Shown piece after piece: positions 35,364 through 44,863 of a stretch of 64,000 nucleotides of DNA. The stretch is from CAKZQX01 sp034435975 (GTDB taxonomy: Bacteria > Chloroflexota > Chloroflexia > Chloroflexales > Chloroflexaceae), in the NCBI GenBank assembly GCA_034435975.1, contig DAOTWD010000014.1:124001-188000 (forward strand), in the 5' to 3' direction. The notes under the pieces were generated by a model. That model saw only the letters and a list, made by a program, of their open reading frames with translations. It ran no database searches and was not told the origin of the DNA. The translations under genes were made by a program, and so were the position numbers. Each line of letters begins with the position of its first letter. The stretch's first letter is position 1.

Positions 35364-36527
35364 ATGCTACGACCGATAGATTATCGCAACCCACGTCTGG
35401 CGGTGATCATTCTGCTGACACTGATTTTCACCGCCTGCACCCAGAACCTGTCAGAAACATCTATACCGGACGTGACACCTGGTTTGACTGTAGCGGCCGC
35501 CAATACAATATCCCCAGATAGCATCCCCTTGAACTCACCTGGATTGCAGGGCGAACCAGGTACATTGGAACAAATTATTGCTACCATCTATACCAACGCC
35601 GCACCAGCAGTCGTGCGTATTGAGCCACGTGGTGGCCTCGGCTCAGGATTTTTAATTGATAATCAGGGTCATATTGTCACCAACAATCATGTGGTAGCCA
35701 GACAAAATCGGGTACGTGTGCTATTCTCAGGTCTCTTTGAAACACCGGGCGAGGTGATTGGCACTGATCCAGACAGTGACCTGGCCGTGGTGCGCGTGAC
35801 CGACATTCCACCGGGTGTTCAGCCGCTGCGACTCGGTGATTCAGATCAGCTACAGGTGGGACAGATAACAATTGCAATTGGCAATCCGCTGGGCCAGGAT
35901 CGCACCGTAACCAGCGGGATTGTGAGTGCTCTCGGACGTACATTGGCCGAGACACCAGGCGGATTCTCAATCGGGGGAATTGTACAGACCGATGCCGCTA
36001 TCAATCCGGGTAATTCGGGCGGACCATTGCTGAATGCACAGGGTGAAGTAATTGGCGTGAATACCGCAATTGCGACTATTCCTGACCGTTTCGGTGGGCA
36101 GCAGGCCAGCCAGGGGATCGGGTTTGCCGTGCCTGTCAATCTGGTCAAGAAAGTTGTGCCAGCGTTGATTGAACAGGGCCGTTATGAGCATCCCTATCTA
36201 GGCATAGCGATTGGCGAGCCAATTACAACCTTTGTTGCCCAACAGCAGGGATTACCATCCCCAGGATTGCCTATCAGTCCGAATGACCGCAATGGTCCGG
36301 CATTTCAAGCGGGCTTACGCAACACGGTGATCCTGGTGGCCATTGATGGACAACCTGTAGCTTCAAGCGACGATATTATCTCTTATCTCGAGTTGCGGAC
36401 TCAACCTGGCGACACGGTCGTACTGACGATAGTGGACACAGATGGTGAACGATCTGAACTGTCGGTGAAGGTTGGGGCACGACCACGCATTCAGGTAGAA
36501 CGAGGTCGGCAACGTCTATTTCCATAG
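35364..36527 (+). CDS. HtrA/DegP-type trypsin-like serine protease, lipoprotein
   Basis: 387 residues. The N-terminus has a hydrophobic signal ending IFTAC with Cys at residue 25, a lipobox. The catalytic triad is His in TNNHVV (about residue 113), Asp in DSDLAVVRV (about 145) and Ser in NPGNSGGPLLN (about 219). A single PDZ domain fills the last 90 residues (FQAGLRNTVILVAIDGQPV). It degrades or refolds damaged proteins outside the membrane. AAGGAGCG before the ATG at 35364 fixes the start; the frame is open for 27 codons upstream without a site. Confidence 0.9.
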   Translation: MLRPIDYRNPRLAVIILLTLIFTACTQNLSETSIPDVTPGLTVAAANTISPDSIPLNSPGLQGEPGTLEQIIATIYTNAAPAVVRIEPRGGLGSGFLIDNQGHIVTNNHVVARQNRVRVLFSGLFETPGEVIGTDPDSDLAVVRVTDIPPGVQPLRLGDSDQLQVGQITIAIGNPLGQDRTVTSGIVSALGRTLAETPGGFSIGGIVQTDAAINPGNSGGPLLNAQGEVIGVNTAIATIPDRFGGQQASQGIGFAVPVNLVKKVVPALIEQGRYEHPYLGIAIGEPITTFVAQQQGLPSPGLPISPNDRNGPAFQAGLRNTVILVAIDGQPVASSDDIISYLELRTQPGDTVVLTIVDTDGERSELSVKVGARPRIQVERGRQRLFP

Positions 36528-36573
36528 CTTGCACAGGACGAAAATAGCTCGTACCACTATCGAGAAACAACGA

Positions 36574-36683
36574 GGAGCGAGAAGTGAGAGGAGAGAAACC
36601 TCTATTCTCACTTTTTCGGTCTCGCTCCTGGGGCTTCTCTGTGGGGAGCGAGAAGTGAGAGGAGAGAAACCTCTATTCTCACT
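36574..36683. repeat. Purine/pyrimidine repeat family, direct repeat pair
   Basis: Two identical 39-base copies at 36574-36612 and 36645-36683, containing GAGAAGTGAGAGGAGAGAAA followed by CCTCTATTCTCACT. The same family appears inverted at 51821-51931 and in looser form at 50165, 51493 and 58076. Each unit is partly self-complementary (AGAAGTGAGA against TTCTCACT). Confidence 0.8.
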
Positions 36684-36754
36684 CCTCGCTTCTCTTCCCT
36701 CACTTCTCGCCAGCGTCGGCACAGATCCGCACACTACACGAACCGAAAAAGGGT

Positions 36755-36783
36755 TTGACACTGGCGGTAGGATTCGCTAGACT
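36755..36783 (+). promoter_or_regulatory. Promoter of the subtilase gene
   Basis: TTGACA at 36755-36760, 17-base spacer, TAGACT at 36778-36783. It lies about 120 bases before the start codon. Confidence 0.75.
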
Positions 36784-36785
36784 GA

Positions 36786-36808
36786 GACTGAACAGTTTCT
36801 GTTCAGTC
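36786..36808. promoter_or_regulatory. Perfect dyad at the subtilase transcription start
   Basis: GACTGAACAG, TTT, CTGTTCAGTC: a perfect 10-base inverted repeat starting three bases after the -10 element, covering the expected start site. This is where a repressor operator would lie; a 5'-end RNA hairpin is the alternative. Confidence 0.6.
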
Positions 36809-36901
36809 AGGTGTAGCTACATAGCTGCACTCCAATAATACGGAGACACTCTGGTGGGTTCATATCCTTAAGCCTCTACCCCCTATCAGAAAGGATAGGC
36901 G

Positions 36902-38887
36902 ATGATACTCAATCCCCGTGCAACCATCATCACAGGTTGCACTCTGATGACGTTCTTAACTGTTCTGTTTCACCCCACGTTACTGGCGCAGGCTCGCTCC
37001 AACCCGGTACCAATGTCTACCACGGCTGGTCAATCGTTTGTGACCGGTGAAGTTTTGATCAAGGTGAAGCCCGGCTTCGAGCTTTCAACACAGGCGCGGG
37101 TTACGCTCGCAGGCTTTACGGTGGCTGACCGTTCCATGCACGCTACTGCCCAGAGTCTGGATCGTCTGCTTGCAACAGTGCAGACCAGGCATGCCGAGTT
37201 GCTCAGTCCTGGCAGTGCAACCTATCGCCTGATCGTCCCCCCTGAAGCAGACATCGTACAGGTTGCACAGATGATAGCGGCCCACCCGGCTGTGGAATTT
37301 GCCGAACCCAATGCGCTACGCCAGATCATGCGCACTCCGAATGATCCATTTGTGCGTGAGCAATGGGCATTGACCAATATCCAGGCCTTTGAAGCCTGGG
37401 ATATTACGACTGGAGCCGAAATCGTGGTCGCCGTGATTGACACCGGTGTATCTAGCTCGCATCCCGATCTGGCGGGCAAAGTGCTGCCTGGCTATGATGC
37501 AATAACCGGCAGTGATCGCAGTGAGGATGTTCATGGTCATGGCACGGCCGTATCCGGGTTGATCGCAGCGAACACGAATAATGGCAAAGGTATCGCCGGC
37601 CTGTGCTGGGGATGTCGTATTCTGCCCATCAAGGCCCTCTCGGCGCAAGGTGTTGGCGACGATGCCGCCATTGCACGCGGTATCCGCCATGCAACTGATG
37701 CCGGAGCGCGAATTATTAATTTGAGTCTGGGTGGCACACAGGATACACGGGTGCTGCGCGAAGCCGTGGAATATGCCTATGATCGGGGGGTGCTGGTAGT
37801 CGCTGCCTCTGGCAATGAACGGCAACAAGGGAACGCGGTGAACTATCCCGCTGCGTATCCGCAAGTGCTGGCAGTCAGCGGTACCAGCAATGCCGATACT
37901 ATCACGGGCTTCTCAAACACGGGCAGTCATATCGATATTTCTGCCCCCAGTGTGGGCTTGTGGACAACCCTGGTGGGTGAGCGCGAATATGGCCCACCGA
38001 ATGGCACATCCTTTGCGTCACCCTACGTTGCCGCAGCTGCGGCACTGGTCTGGACGGTACGGCCCGACCTCAGTCATGTGGATGTCACGTGTGTGCTATC
38101 TGCCAGCGCTGATGACAAAGGCCCGCCTGGGTGGGACGAGGAGTATGGCTGGGGACGCTTGAATGTATTCCGCGCCGTGCAACTGGCACAGACCTATAAC
38201 GGCTGCCCGCTGCAAGAGCCAGCTCCGGTACCCGAACAACCACCAGCCGCGCAACCACCGGCTGCGCAGCCGGCAAACCCATTTGCACCCATTGAACCCA
38301 TCAGCAGTACTCCCGATCAGATTTACTTTTCCGAGACACAACATTCGGTACGTGGGGGCTTCAAAACCTATTGGGAGCGTCATGGAGGGTTGCCTATCTT
38401 TGGCTATCCCATCAGTGAAGAATTTGTGGAACGTGCCCCAGATGGACGGGATTATGTCGTTCAGTACTTTGAACGGTATCGTTTTGAGCTACATCCTGAG
38501 AACGCTGCTCCCTACAATGTGCAGTTGGGACGGCTAGGTGATGTGACGCTCGAACTGCAAGGACGTAGCTGGTGGGATTTTACACGCAGTGCGCCAACAT
38601 CGGGATGTCTGTTCTTTGAAGCCACCGGCCACACACTTTGCGAACCATTTTTAGACTACTGGCAGCGCAATGGCCTTGAGTTTGACGGGTTACCAGGCAA
38701 GAGCTTTGCCGAGAGTATGGCGCTCTTTGGTCAGCCTATTTCTGGGCCGATGGTGGAAGAAGTAGAACCCGGCGTTTATGTCACGGTACAATGGTTCGAG
38801 CGGGCGCGCTTTGAAGATCATGGCCCCAACGGAGTGTTGCTGGGCTTACTTAGCCGCGACCTGGCGCAGGCGCGTGGTTGGCGCTGA
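36902..38887 (+). CDS. Secreted subtilisin-like (S8) serine protease with C-terminal repeats
   Basis: 661 residues. A signal peptide (residues 1-30, ending LLAQA) and an inhibitor-like propeptide (about 45-140) precede the S8 domain: Asp in AVIDTGVSSSHPDL (about 181), His in HGHGTAVSGL (about 213), Ser in GTSFASPYVAAAAAL (about 366). A Pro/Ala linker (EPAPVPEQPPAAQPPAAQP) leads to two related C-terminal repeats, each with a YW..G..FGxPIS core and a VQxFERxRFE core. These probably bind cell surface or substrate. AAAGGATAGGCG precedes the ATG. A dyad at the promoter suggests repression. Confidence 0.88.
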   Translation: MILNPRATIITGCTLMTFLTVLFHPTLLAQARSNPVPMSTTAGQSFVTGEVLIKVKPGFELSTQARVTLAGFTVADRSMHATAQSLDRLLATVQTRHAELLSPGSATYRLIVPPEADIVQVAQMIAAHPAVEFAEPNALRQIMRTPNDPFVREQWALTNIQAFEAWDITTGAEIVVAVIDTGVSSSHPDLAGKVLPGYDAITGSDRSEDVHGHGTAVSGLIAANTNNGKGIAGLCWGCRILPIKALSAQGVGDDAAIARGIRHATDAGARIINLSLGGTQDTRVLREAVEYAYDRGVLVVAASGNERQQGNAVNYPAAYPQVLAVSGTSNADTITGFSNTGSHIDISAPSVGLWTTLVGEREYGPPNGTSFASPYVAAAAALVWTVRPDLSHVDVTCVLSASADDKGPPGWDEEYGWGRLNVFRAVQLAQTYNGCPLQEPAPVPEQPPAAQPPAAQPANPFAPIEPISSTPDQIYFSETQHSVRGGFKTYWERHGGLPIFGYPISEEFVERAPDGRDYVVQYFERYRFELHPENAAPYNVQLGRLGDVTLELQGRSWWDFTRSAPTSGCLFFEATGHTLCEPFLDYWQRNGLEFDGLPGKSFAESMALFGQPISGPMVEEVEPGVYVTVQWFERARFEDHGPNGVLLGLLSRDLAQARGWR

Positions 38888-38936
38888 ATGCTTGAAGAGA
38901 CAGAGGACAGGCAACCGGAAACCGGTTTGATCAACT

Positions 38937-39560
38937 ATGACAGATAATGGCGAAGGAACGCCCAACCCGCCCGCCGCTCAACCTGGCTCAACACCCGAAG
39001 CCCAGGCGTGGCGGGAAGCGGTACGCAAGGAAAACCGGCGCAAGGGGCTGGTGATTGTTCATACCGGCAACGGCAAGGGCAAAACAACAGCGGCACTGGG
39101 TATACTGATGCGCGCCTGGGGTCGTGACATGCGTCTGGGGGGTATCCAGTTTTTGAAGCACGAGAATGCCAGCTTTGGCGAATTGCGTTCGGCACAGCGT
39201 ATGGGCATTGAGTTGATACCGATGGGCGATGGATTTACCTGGACAAGCCGTGATATGGACGAAACCCGGGCGCGGGCGTTATACGGGTGGGAACAGGCCC
39301 GGCAGCGTATTGCCAGCAATACCTATGATATTTTTTTGCTGGACGAGTTTACCTATGTGCTGAACTTTGGCTGGCTGCATGTGCAGAGTGTGGTGGACTG
39401 GTTGCGCGATCACAAGCCGCCCATGCTGCACCTGATCATTACCGGGCGCGACGCGCCACCGGAGTTGATCGCTTTTGCTGACCTGGTGACAGAAATGACG
39501 CTGATCAAGCACCCCTTTACGGATCAGGGCATTAAGGCCCAGAAAGGTATCGAGTTTTGA
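38937..39560 (+). CDS. cobO: Cob(I)alamin adenosyltransferase, CobO/BtuR type
   Basis: 207 residues. P-loop HTGNGKGKTTAALG near residues 42-55, followed by IQFLKHENASFGEL and the Walker-B-like IFLLDEFTYVLNFGW near 130-145, are characteristic of the CobA/CobO/BtuR family, which adds the adenosyl group to corrinoids. It starts 49 bases after the subtilase stop, without a visible Shine-Dalgarno sequence. No other cobalamin gene is in the window, so a salvage role is possible. Confidence 0.92.
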   Translation: MTDNGEGTPNPPAAQPGSTPEAQAWREAVRKENRRKGLVIVHTGNGKGKTTAALGILMRAWGRDMRLGGIQFLKHENASFGELRSAQRMGIELIPMGDGFTWTSRDMDETRARALYGWEQARQRIASNTYDIFLLDEFTYVLNFGWLHVQSVVDWLRDHKPPMLHLIITGRDAPPELIAFADLVTEMTLIKHPFTDQGIKAQKGIEF

Positions 39561-39814
39561 GACGTTAGGAGTTTGGAACGTTGAAATACAACGTACTGCA
39601 AAGGTGCCAGTAGCGCCGGGGCAGGTGGGACATTGACGGTTTCGCACATGTGCATGAAGGGGTTCAGGTATGGCGAATATGCAGCACGGCAGCCATGCGA
39701 TCACCAGCGACAACGCAGACTCGGCCCAAGCCGTGACACGGTCGTGCATGTATCTGGATTACCTTTCAATGTTCAAGTCGTTCCTACGAATACGTGCTCA
39801 ATTTGGAACCACCA

Positions 39815-41428
39815 TTACCAACCGACGGCGCAACCATCGCAGCGCGGCTCGCTACCGGCTACGTAGCTGCCCCCCGGCTGGCGCTGAATGATCTGGCCGC
39901 GCCCATAGCCGAACGAGCCGGTCTCGGTGGTGATGCGCACGTCGTGACCACGCGCCAGCAGGCCCTCGATCACGTGGCGCGGCGTGGCATGTTCGACATA
40001 GACTGCCGCGCCTTCCACTCGCCAGCGCGGAGCATCAAGCGCCGCCTGCGGATTCAAGCCATAGTCTAGCATGTTGACCAGCACCTGCACGTGGCCCTGC
40101 GGCTGCATCACGCCACCCATCACACCAAACGGCCCGACTGCCTGCCCCTGGCGCGTCAGAAAAGCGGGAATAATCGTATGATACGGGCGCTTGCCCGGTG
40201 CCAGCACGTTCGGGTGGCCGGTATCCAGAGTAAACCCATGCCCGCGGTTGTGCAGCGCGATGCCCCATTCGGGAATAACAATGCCAGAGCCAAAGCCCCA
40301 GAAGTTGGACTGGATCATGCTCACCATCTGACCATTGCGGTCAGCGGTACAGAGATAGACCGTACCTCCAGGCAGGAGTTGTCCTGGCGCTGGTGCCTGT
40401 ACCATCGTGCCAATTAGCGCCCGCCGCGCAGCGAGATAGGCCGGGTCGAGCAGCGCCGCCACCGGCACCACTTCATGCTCTGGATCGGCAATGTAACGGT
40501 AGGCATCGGCAAAAGCCAGCTTCATCGCCTCGATTTGCACATGGTAGGCCTCGGCTGAGTCACGCGGCCAGCGCGTCAGATCGAACTCGCCGAGCATGCC
40601 CAGCGCCAGCAGCGCCGCCAGGCCCTGGCCATTGGGCGGTAGCTCCCACACTTCGTGCTGGCGATAGGTCAGCGACAACGGCTCCACCCAGGTGCTGCGA
40701 TGGGCCCCTAGGTCATCAGTTGTCAGTAGACCACCGGTATCACGGACAAACTGCACAATAGCCTGCGCCGTCTCGCCCACATAGAAATCACGGGCACCAT
40801 ATTCAGCGATGCGTCGCAAGGTACGAGCATGGCCAGTGCTGACAAAGCGCTCACCTGCGGCTGGCGCAGTGCCACCGGGCGCAAACGTGGGCAAAAACCC
40901 GGCATACTCCGCGCCCGAACGCAGCCGCGCTTCGGTGACGGCACGCCCCCAGTTATGCGCCACCACTGGTGCGACCGGGTGGCCCTGCTCGGCATAGGTG
41001 ATCGCGGGCTGTAGCACCTGTGCCCAGGGCAACGCACCAAAACGCGCATGCAGATCGGCCCAGGCCGCCGGTGCCCCCGGCACCGTGACCGTCAGCCAGC
41101 CATGGGTCGGCATAGATGAGTATCCAGCCTGCTGCACCGTCTCAACCGTTAGCGCCGCCGGTGCGCGGCCCGATCCGTTCAGTCCATGCAGGCGCGTGCC
41201 GTCCCACACCAGCGCAAACGCATCACCGCCAATCCCGTTCGAGGTCGGCTCCAGCACCGTCAGGGCGGCGGCAGTGGCAATGGCCGCGTCAACAGCCGTG
41301 CCGCCCTCCTGGAGCATCGCCAGGCCGGCCTGCGCCGCCAGCGGCTGACTGGTTGCCACACAGCCGTTGCTGGTGACAAGGGGCATGCGTTGTGAGAAAT
41401 AAGGTAAGTGCAGTAGATTGTTAGGCAT
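39815..41428 (-). CDS. Gamma-glutamyltransferase family protein
   Basis: 537 residues. The large-subunit start VATSQPLAAQAGLAMLQEGGTAVDAAIATAAALTVLEP and NGIGGDAFALVWDG are typical. The autoprocessing site and nucleophile Thr lie in GGTVYLCTADRNGQMVSMIQSNFWGFGSG, near residue 355, and the C-terminal GGVMQPQGHVQVLVNMLDYG is conserved. It carries no signal peptide, so it resembles cytoplasmic members such as oxamate amidohydrolase and YwrD-type enzymes rather than secreted GGT. The substrate is unknown. No Shine-Dalgarno sequence is visible. Confidence 0.85.
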   Translation of the reverse strand: MPNNLLHLPYFSQRMPLVTSNGCVATSQPLAAQAGLAMLQEGGTAVDAAIATAAALTVLEPTSNGIGGDAFALVWDGTRLHGLNGSGRAPAALTVETVQQAGYSSMPTHGWLTVTVPGAPAAWADLHARFGALPWAQVLQPAITYAEQGHPVAPVVAHNWGRAVTEARLRSGAEYAGFLPTFAPGGTAPAAGERFVSTGHARTLRRIAEYGARDFYVGETAQAIVQFVRDTGGLLTTDDLGAHRSTWVEPLSLTYRQHEVWELPPNGQGLAALLALGMLGEFDLTRWPRDSAEAYHVQIEAMKLAFADAYRYIADPEHEVVPVAALLDPAYLAARRALIGTMVQAPAPGQLLPGGTVYLCTADRNGQMVSMIQSNFWGFGSGIVIPEWGIALHNRGHGFTLDTGHPNVLAPGKRPYHTIIPAFLTRQGQAVGPFGVMGGVMQPQGHVQVLVNMLDYGLNPQAALDAPRWRVEGAAVYVEHATPRHVIEGLLARGHDVRITTETGSFGYGRGQIIQRQPGGSYVAGSEPRCDGCAVGW

Positions 41429-41496
41429 ATGTAGAAAATTAATTCTTACAAATACGACTTCAAGTCATGAAAATACATATTACTTGACGCCCGTCC

Positions 41497-41525
41497 CTGC
41501 GGCCGCAGACGAAACGCGGCCGCAG
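41497..41525. repeat. GC-rich inverted repeat
   Basis: CTGCGGCCGC and GCGGCCGCAG, a perfect 10-base inverted repeat around a nine-base loop, between the gamma-glutamyltransferase start and the end of the broken Rpn-like gene. There is no T-run on either side. Confidence 0.6.
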
Positions 41526-41586
41526 AAGGTCGAAGTCACATTGATATAAGAGCCTGTCTAAAAAATATGCGCTAGATAAGCGCCCA

Positions 41587-42547
41587 TTATGGCTGTGGAT
41601 CGGCTGGTGCAGCGGTTGCAAGCCACTGCTCCAGGTCACTGATGCTGGTGAAATCAAGCAGTGCATCGGCCAGATCGAGCAAGCGATCTGCGTCCAGCGT
41701 CTGCACGCGGGCCGTCATATCCGCTGTGAGCGGGCCGCACCGCCGGGCGAGTTGCCGCAGCAACAACGCTCGCCGCTCCTGCTCCTGTCCCTCTTCGCGT
41801 CCTTCTTGCCGTCCCTCTTCGCGTCCTTCTTGCCGTCCTTCTTGCCGTCCCTCTTGCCATCCTCGGTTGTATCCCTGCTGACGCAGTTTGCGCATCATCG
41901 GCGTTTCAGGCAAGCCATAATCTTGAGTTATCATCTGTTCTGCCATCGTCGCTATCTCCTCATCCGAACATAACAGCAGCAACTCTTCCAGCAGGCGCTC
42001 ACGCTGTTCACCCTGTGTCTCGTGTACCAGACGCGCCACGGCCTGCGATACCGTCTGTTCTGGCTGCTGCACATCCGGGTTTGCCCAATCAATGCCAGCA
42101 GCGCCGGTCGCTCCGTCTTAAGCAGTTCCTCGCCATCCAGTTGCCACAGATGCAGCACATCATAGCGCCACGATAACCGCACCTGCCCCTCCAGGTCATA
42201 GCGCACATGCTGGCCGGTATCCCGTGCCCCGCGCCCCCCAGATAGATCACCACGCTGTAAATCGGGAGATCGCGATACGTCAGAATCATGCGTGTATTGT
42301 ATTCCAGCAAGCGTAACGGCACTGGTTTGTGACTGCCCAACCCCTGGAATTCGATATGCAAGATCAGTTCGCGTCCATCGTCCAGCGTGACAAAGAGTAC
42401 CTGGTCGGTATCAATCGGATCGGGGATGGCCGTCAACTCACCAGGCCGGGTGGTTACACGGCGCACAGGCTGATTGAGCAGCCAGGTGGCGAAATCGGCT
42501 GCCGCCAGCGCCAGTAAGCGCTTGAGTGGATGATCGGTCTCGGCCAT
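41587..42547 (-). pseudogene. Frameshifted Rpn/DUF4351-type PD-(D/E)XK nuclease gene
   Basis: Three consecutive minus-strand frames together read as one Rpn-like protein. The first (from 42547) has DPIDTDQVLFV and the ILHIEFQ variant of the PD-(D/E)XK core, then VVIYLGG. One extra G in the GGGGGG run at 42234-42239 would continue it as RGARDTGQHVRYDLEG. A second lost G near 42084-42086 would join that frame to the third, which ends in the family's EGRQEGREEG repeats and DUF4351-like tail. Both breaks are one-base losses in G runs: true decay, phase variation or assembly error are all possible. Rpn proteins are recombination-promoting nucleases. Confidence 0.8.
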
Positions 42548-42678
42548 CGTATGTGCCTCGTTGCTTCAATAGAATAAACGTTTGTTCCATTATAGCATAC
42601 CAGAGGATGTTATGACGGGCACTGTGCGTAATAGAACAGGTCAGCACGTCAATGTGTTAAGCGCTCAACACACCGTTC

Positions 42679-43452
42679 TTACCAGAACTTCCAGCGTGAC
42701 TGTATCGGTTCAGGGGAGGGTGGATCAATCGGGAGATCGGCTAGAATAGCGATGGGGGTATCGTGTACCATCGCTGTCGCCGCTGTGTCACCAATCAGGT
42801 TGGCAGCCAGACGTCGCGCCTGCGCTATGAGCGGCATACGGTTCACATGTGGGCCATGGGCATCGGAGGCGATAACCTGCACCAGCGCGTGGGACACCAG
42901 CGCCTCTGCCAGACGCTGAATGCGCCTGCCCTGGCTGCCGGTTAACGCATCGGCCGTAAGTTGCAGCAACACCCCCCGCTCAATCAGCGGGATGAGCACA
43001 TTCGGATTATCCTGTACGACCTTGATCCGCTCCGGGTGGGCAAGCAGTACCCGATAGCCCGCAAGCTGTACAGCAAAGACCGCCTGTTCAAGCATCGACA
43101 GCATAATATCGTTCCCAAATTCAAGTAGGATGGTGTAGGTGTGTCCATAAGTCAGCAATTCACCGGCCTTGATACGCTCTGGCACATCGGATTCATAGAA
43201 GATCTCCGTACCGGGCACAATCGTCAACGGCAAGTCAGCCTCAGCCAGAGCATCACGCAACAGCGTAACACGTTGCTGCACCAGATCCACACTGTACACC
43301 CAACTCACGCTACGGCTCGTTCGTCCATGCGGGGTCGCAGCAGTGGTGGTGATACCATCGGCTAATGCCACCCGTACCATTTCGAGGGCCATCCCTAGTG
43401 AGGTCGGGCCATCGTCCAGGTTGGGCAGGATATGACAGTGTAAATCAATCAT
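42679..43452 (-). CDS. PHP-type tyrosine-protein phosphatase (CpsB/YwqE family)
   Basis: 257 residues. The PHP metal motifs are MIDLHCHILPNLDDGP at the N-terminus, AATPHGR near residue 40, and the C-terminal HALVQVIASDAHGP near 185-198. These Mn-dependent enzymes dephosphorylate the tyrosine-rich tail of the partner BY-kinase. It is the last gene of the exopolysaccharide operon, five bases after the kinase. Confidence 0.9.
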   Translation of the reverse strand: MIDLHCHILPNLDDGPTSLGMALEMVRVALADGITTTAATPHGRTSRSVSWVYSVDLVQQRVTLLRDALAEADLPLTIVPGTEIFYESDVPERIKAGELLTYGHTYTILLEFGNDIMLSMLEQAVFAVQLAGYRVLLAHPERIKVVQDNPNVLIPLIERGVLLQLTADALTGSQGRRIQRLAEALVSHALVQVIASDAHGPHVNRMPLIAQARRLAANLIGDTAATAMVHDTPIAILADLPIDPPSPEPIQSRWKFW

Positions 43453-43457
43453 GATCT

Positions 43458-44129
43458 TCAGGTATAGTAGCCATAGCCCGCCTCCTGACGAGCATTGTTG
43501 AGTATCACGCCCACAATATTAGCCTTGACCTTCTCGAGCAAGCGACGTGCTTCGCGGGCACGGTCACGACGCGTTTTACCAGCTTGTAGTACCAGCAACA
43601 CTCCATCGAGACGGGTTGCCAGCACAGCCGCGTCGGTAACGGCAATGACGGGCGGCGTGTCAAACAACACCATATCGGCTTCTTCGCGCAGACGAGCAAT
43701 CAGCGCCTCCATGCGCCGTGAGCCGAGCAAATCAGCCGGGCGGGGAGGCAGCGGGCCGCTGGCAAGCAGGCTTAAACCAGGCACACTGGTCTCCAGCAAT
43801 GGCAGTGGGGCCGTTTCCTCCTGCAAGATCATACTGGTCAGGCCGACCTGATTGGGCAAATTGAACAGCGTGTGCAGAGTGGGCCGGCGCAAATCACAGT
43901 CCACCAGAATAACACGCTGTTCAGCCTGAGCCATCGTCACTGCCAGGTTGGCCAATGTGGTACTCTTGCCCTCATCAGGGGCGGTGCTGGTTACCAGCAG
44001 TGTGTGGAGCGGTTTATCGAGGCTCGAGAACTGAATGTTTGTACGTAACGTACGATAAGCCTCGGCTGCGGGTGACTTCGGATCACGCAGCGCAATCAGG
44101 GGTGATGTGGTTGTTCCGTTGGATAGCAA
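43458..44129 (-). CDS. Bacterial tyrosine kinase (CpsD/CapB/YwqD family)
   Basis: 223 residues. SPAAEAYRTLRTNIQF marks the N-terminus; Walker A STAPDEGKST, Walker A' ILVDCDLRRPTLH and Walker B MVLFDTPPVI follow. The C-terminus ends GYGYYT, a short tyrosine cluster for autophosphorylation. Start is TTG at 44129 with GAGG seven bases upstream, just after the Wzz stop; an ATG at 44210 would force a 65-base overlap. The kinase needs the membrane activator domain of the Wzz-like protein encoded upstream to control polysaccharide polymerisation. Confidence 0.88.
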   Translation of the reverse strand: MLSNGTTTSPLIALRDPKSPAAEAYRTLRTNIQFSSLDKPLHTLLVTSTAPDEGKSTTLANLAVTMAQAEQRVILVDCDLRRPTLHTLFNLPNQVGLTSMILQEETAPLPLLETSVPGLSLLASGPLPPRPADLLGSRRMEALIARLREEADMVLFDTPPVIAVTDAAVLATRLDGVLLVLQAGKTRRDRAREARRLLEKVKANIVGVILNNARQEAGYGYYT

Positions 44130-44145
44130 AAGCCTTCCTCTATAA

Positions 44146-44808
44146 CTAGGGATCAATCGTCGGAATAGTGCCCAGGGTGGTAATGCCCACAAAACGCTCG
44201 ACGTCGGCACTATTTTTCAACGTATCGTCCAGGAATTCCAGCACAAACGCGAGCAGCAAGCCCACCACTACCCCCAGGATCAAACCCGCCAGTACATTAA
44301 TCCGCGTATTGGGCCGTACCCCAATCAAGCGAGCGCTCTGAATGCGGGTGACATTAATGCGATCCGTGCCTTCGAGATGAGCATTGATGCGGGTGACTTC
44401 TTCTTCGAGACGCTGGCCGATCGCTTCAGCGATGGCCTGGGCCTGGGCTTGAAACCGATGATCCGCCTCGATCACAATCTTTTGATCATCCGGTTGTGGG
44501 CGCACAAACACATCGCGTAGCAACCGCTCACCGGATACATCCAACTGGATCTGCTGGCTGATCTGTTCTAGCGCGTCAGGCTGGAGCACCAGTTCACGAT
44601 AGACGTTCATCTGGTTACGCAACGTCAGGCTAAGACCCTGATCGGTGCGGTTTGCCAGTACCAGATACACCACCTGCGCCCGAAAGGTTGGTGCCTGGAG
44701 CTTGCTCACGCCATAGGCCGCCACGGCTGCTGCCAGCGCTGTGAGCAGAATAACCCACCAGCGTTTCGTCAGTACACCAATATAATCTTGAAGCTGCATA
44801 TTACCCAC
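44146..44808 (-). CDS. Wzz/CapA-type polysaccharide co-polymerase
   Basis: 220 residues with two membrane helices, at about 18-36 (WWVILLTALAAAVAAYGV) and 168-190 (LAGLILGVVVGLLLAFVLEFLDD), flanking an extracytoplasmic helical domain. This is the chain-length determinant fold; the C-terminal cytoplasmic tail probably activates the adjacent tyrosine kinase. It follows the second Wzz-like gene by 55 bases. Start may be the second Met (MQLQDYIG). Confidence 0.85.
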   Translation of the reverse strand: MGNMQLQDYIGVLTKRWWVILLTALAAAVAAYGVSKLQAPTFRAQVVYLVLANRTDQGLSLTLRNQMNVYRELVLQPDALEQISQQIQLDVSGERLLRDVFVRPQPDDQKIVIEADHRFQAQAQAIAEAIGQRLEEEVTRINAHLEGTDRINVTRIQSARLIGVRPNTRINVLAGLILGVVVGLLLAFVLEFLDDTLKNSADVERFVGITTLGTIPTIDP

Positions 44809-44863
44809 TCACTCTTCGCACCGCACGATAAAGCACGGCGTCGAGTATCGCATCACGCATCAT

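Noticed and set aside
36786..36808. LexA/SOS box at the subtilase promoter
   Set aside because: GAAC and GTTC are present but the spacing is seven bases rather than four, and the dyad extends well beyond; kept as an unassigned operator-like site.
41587..42547. Programmed frameshifting in the Rpn-like gene
   Set aside because: Two shifts in the same direction with no slippery heptamer or downstream pseudoknot visible; treated as a broken gene or sequence error.
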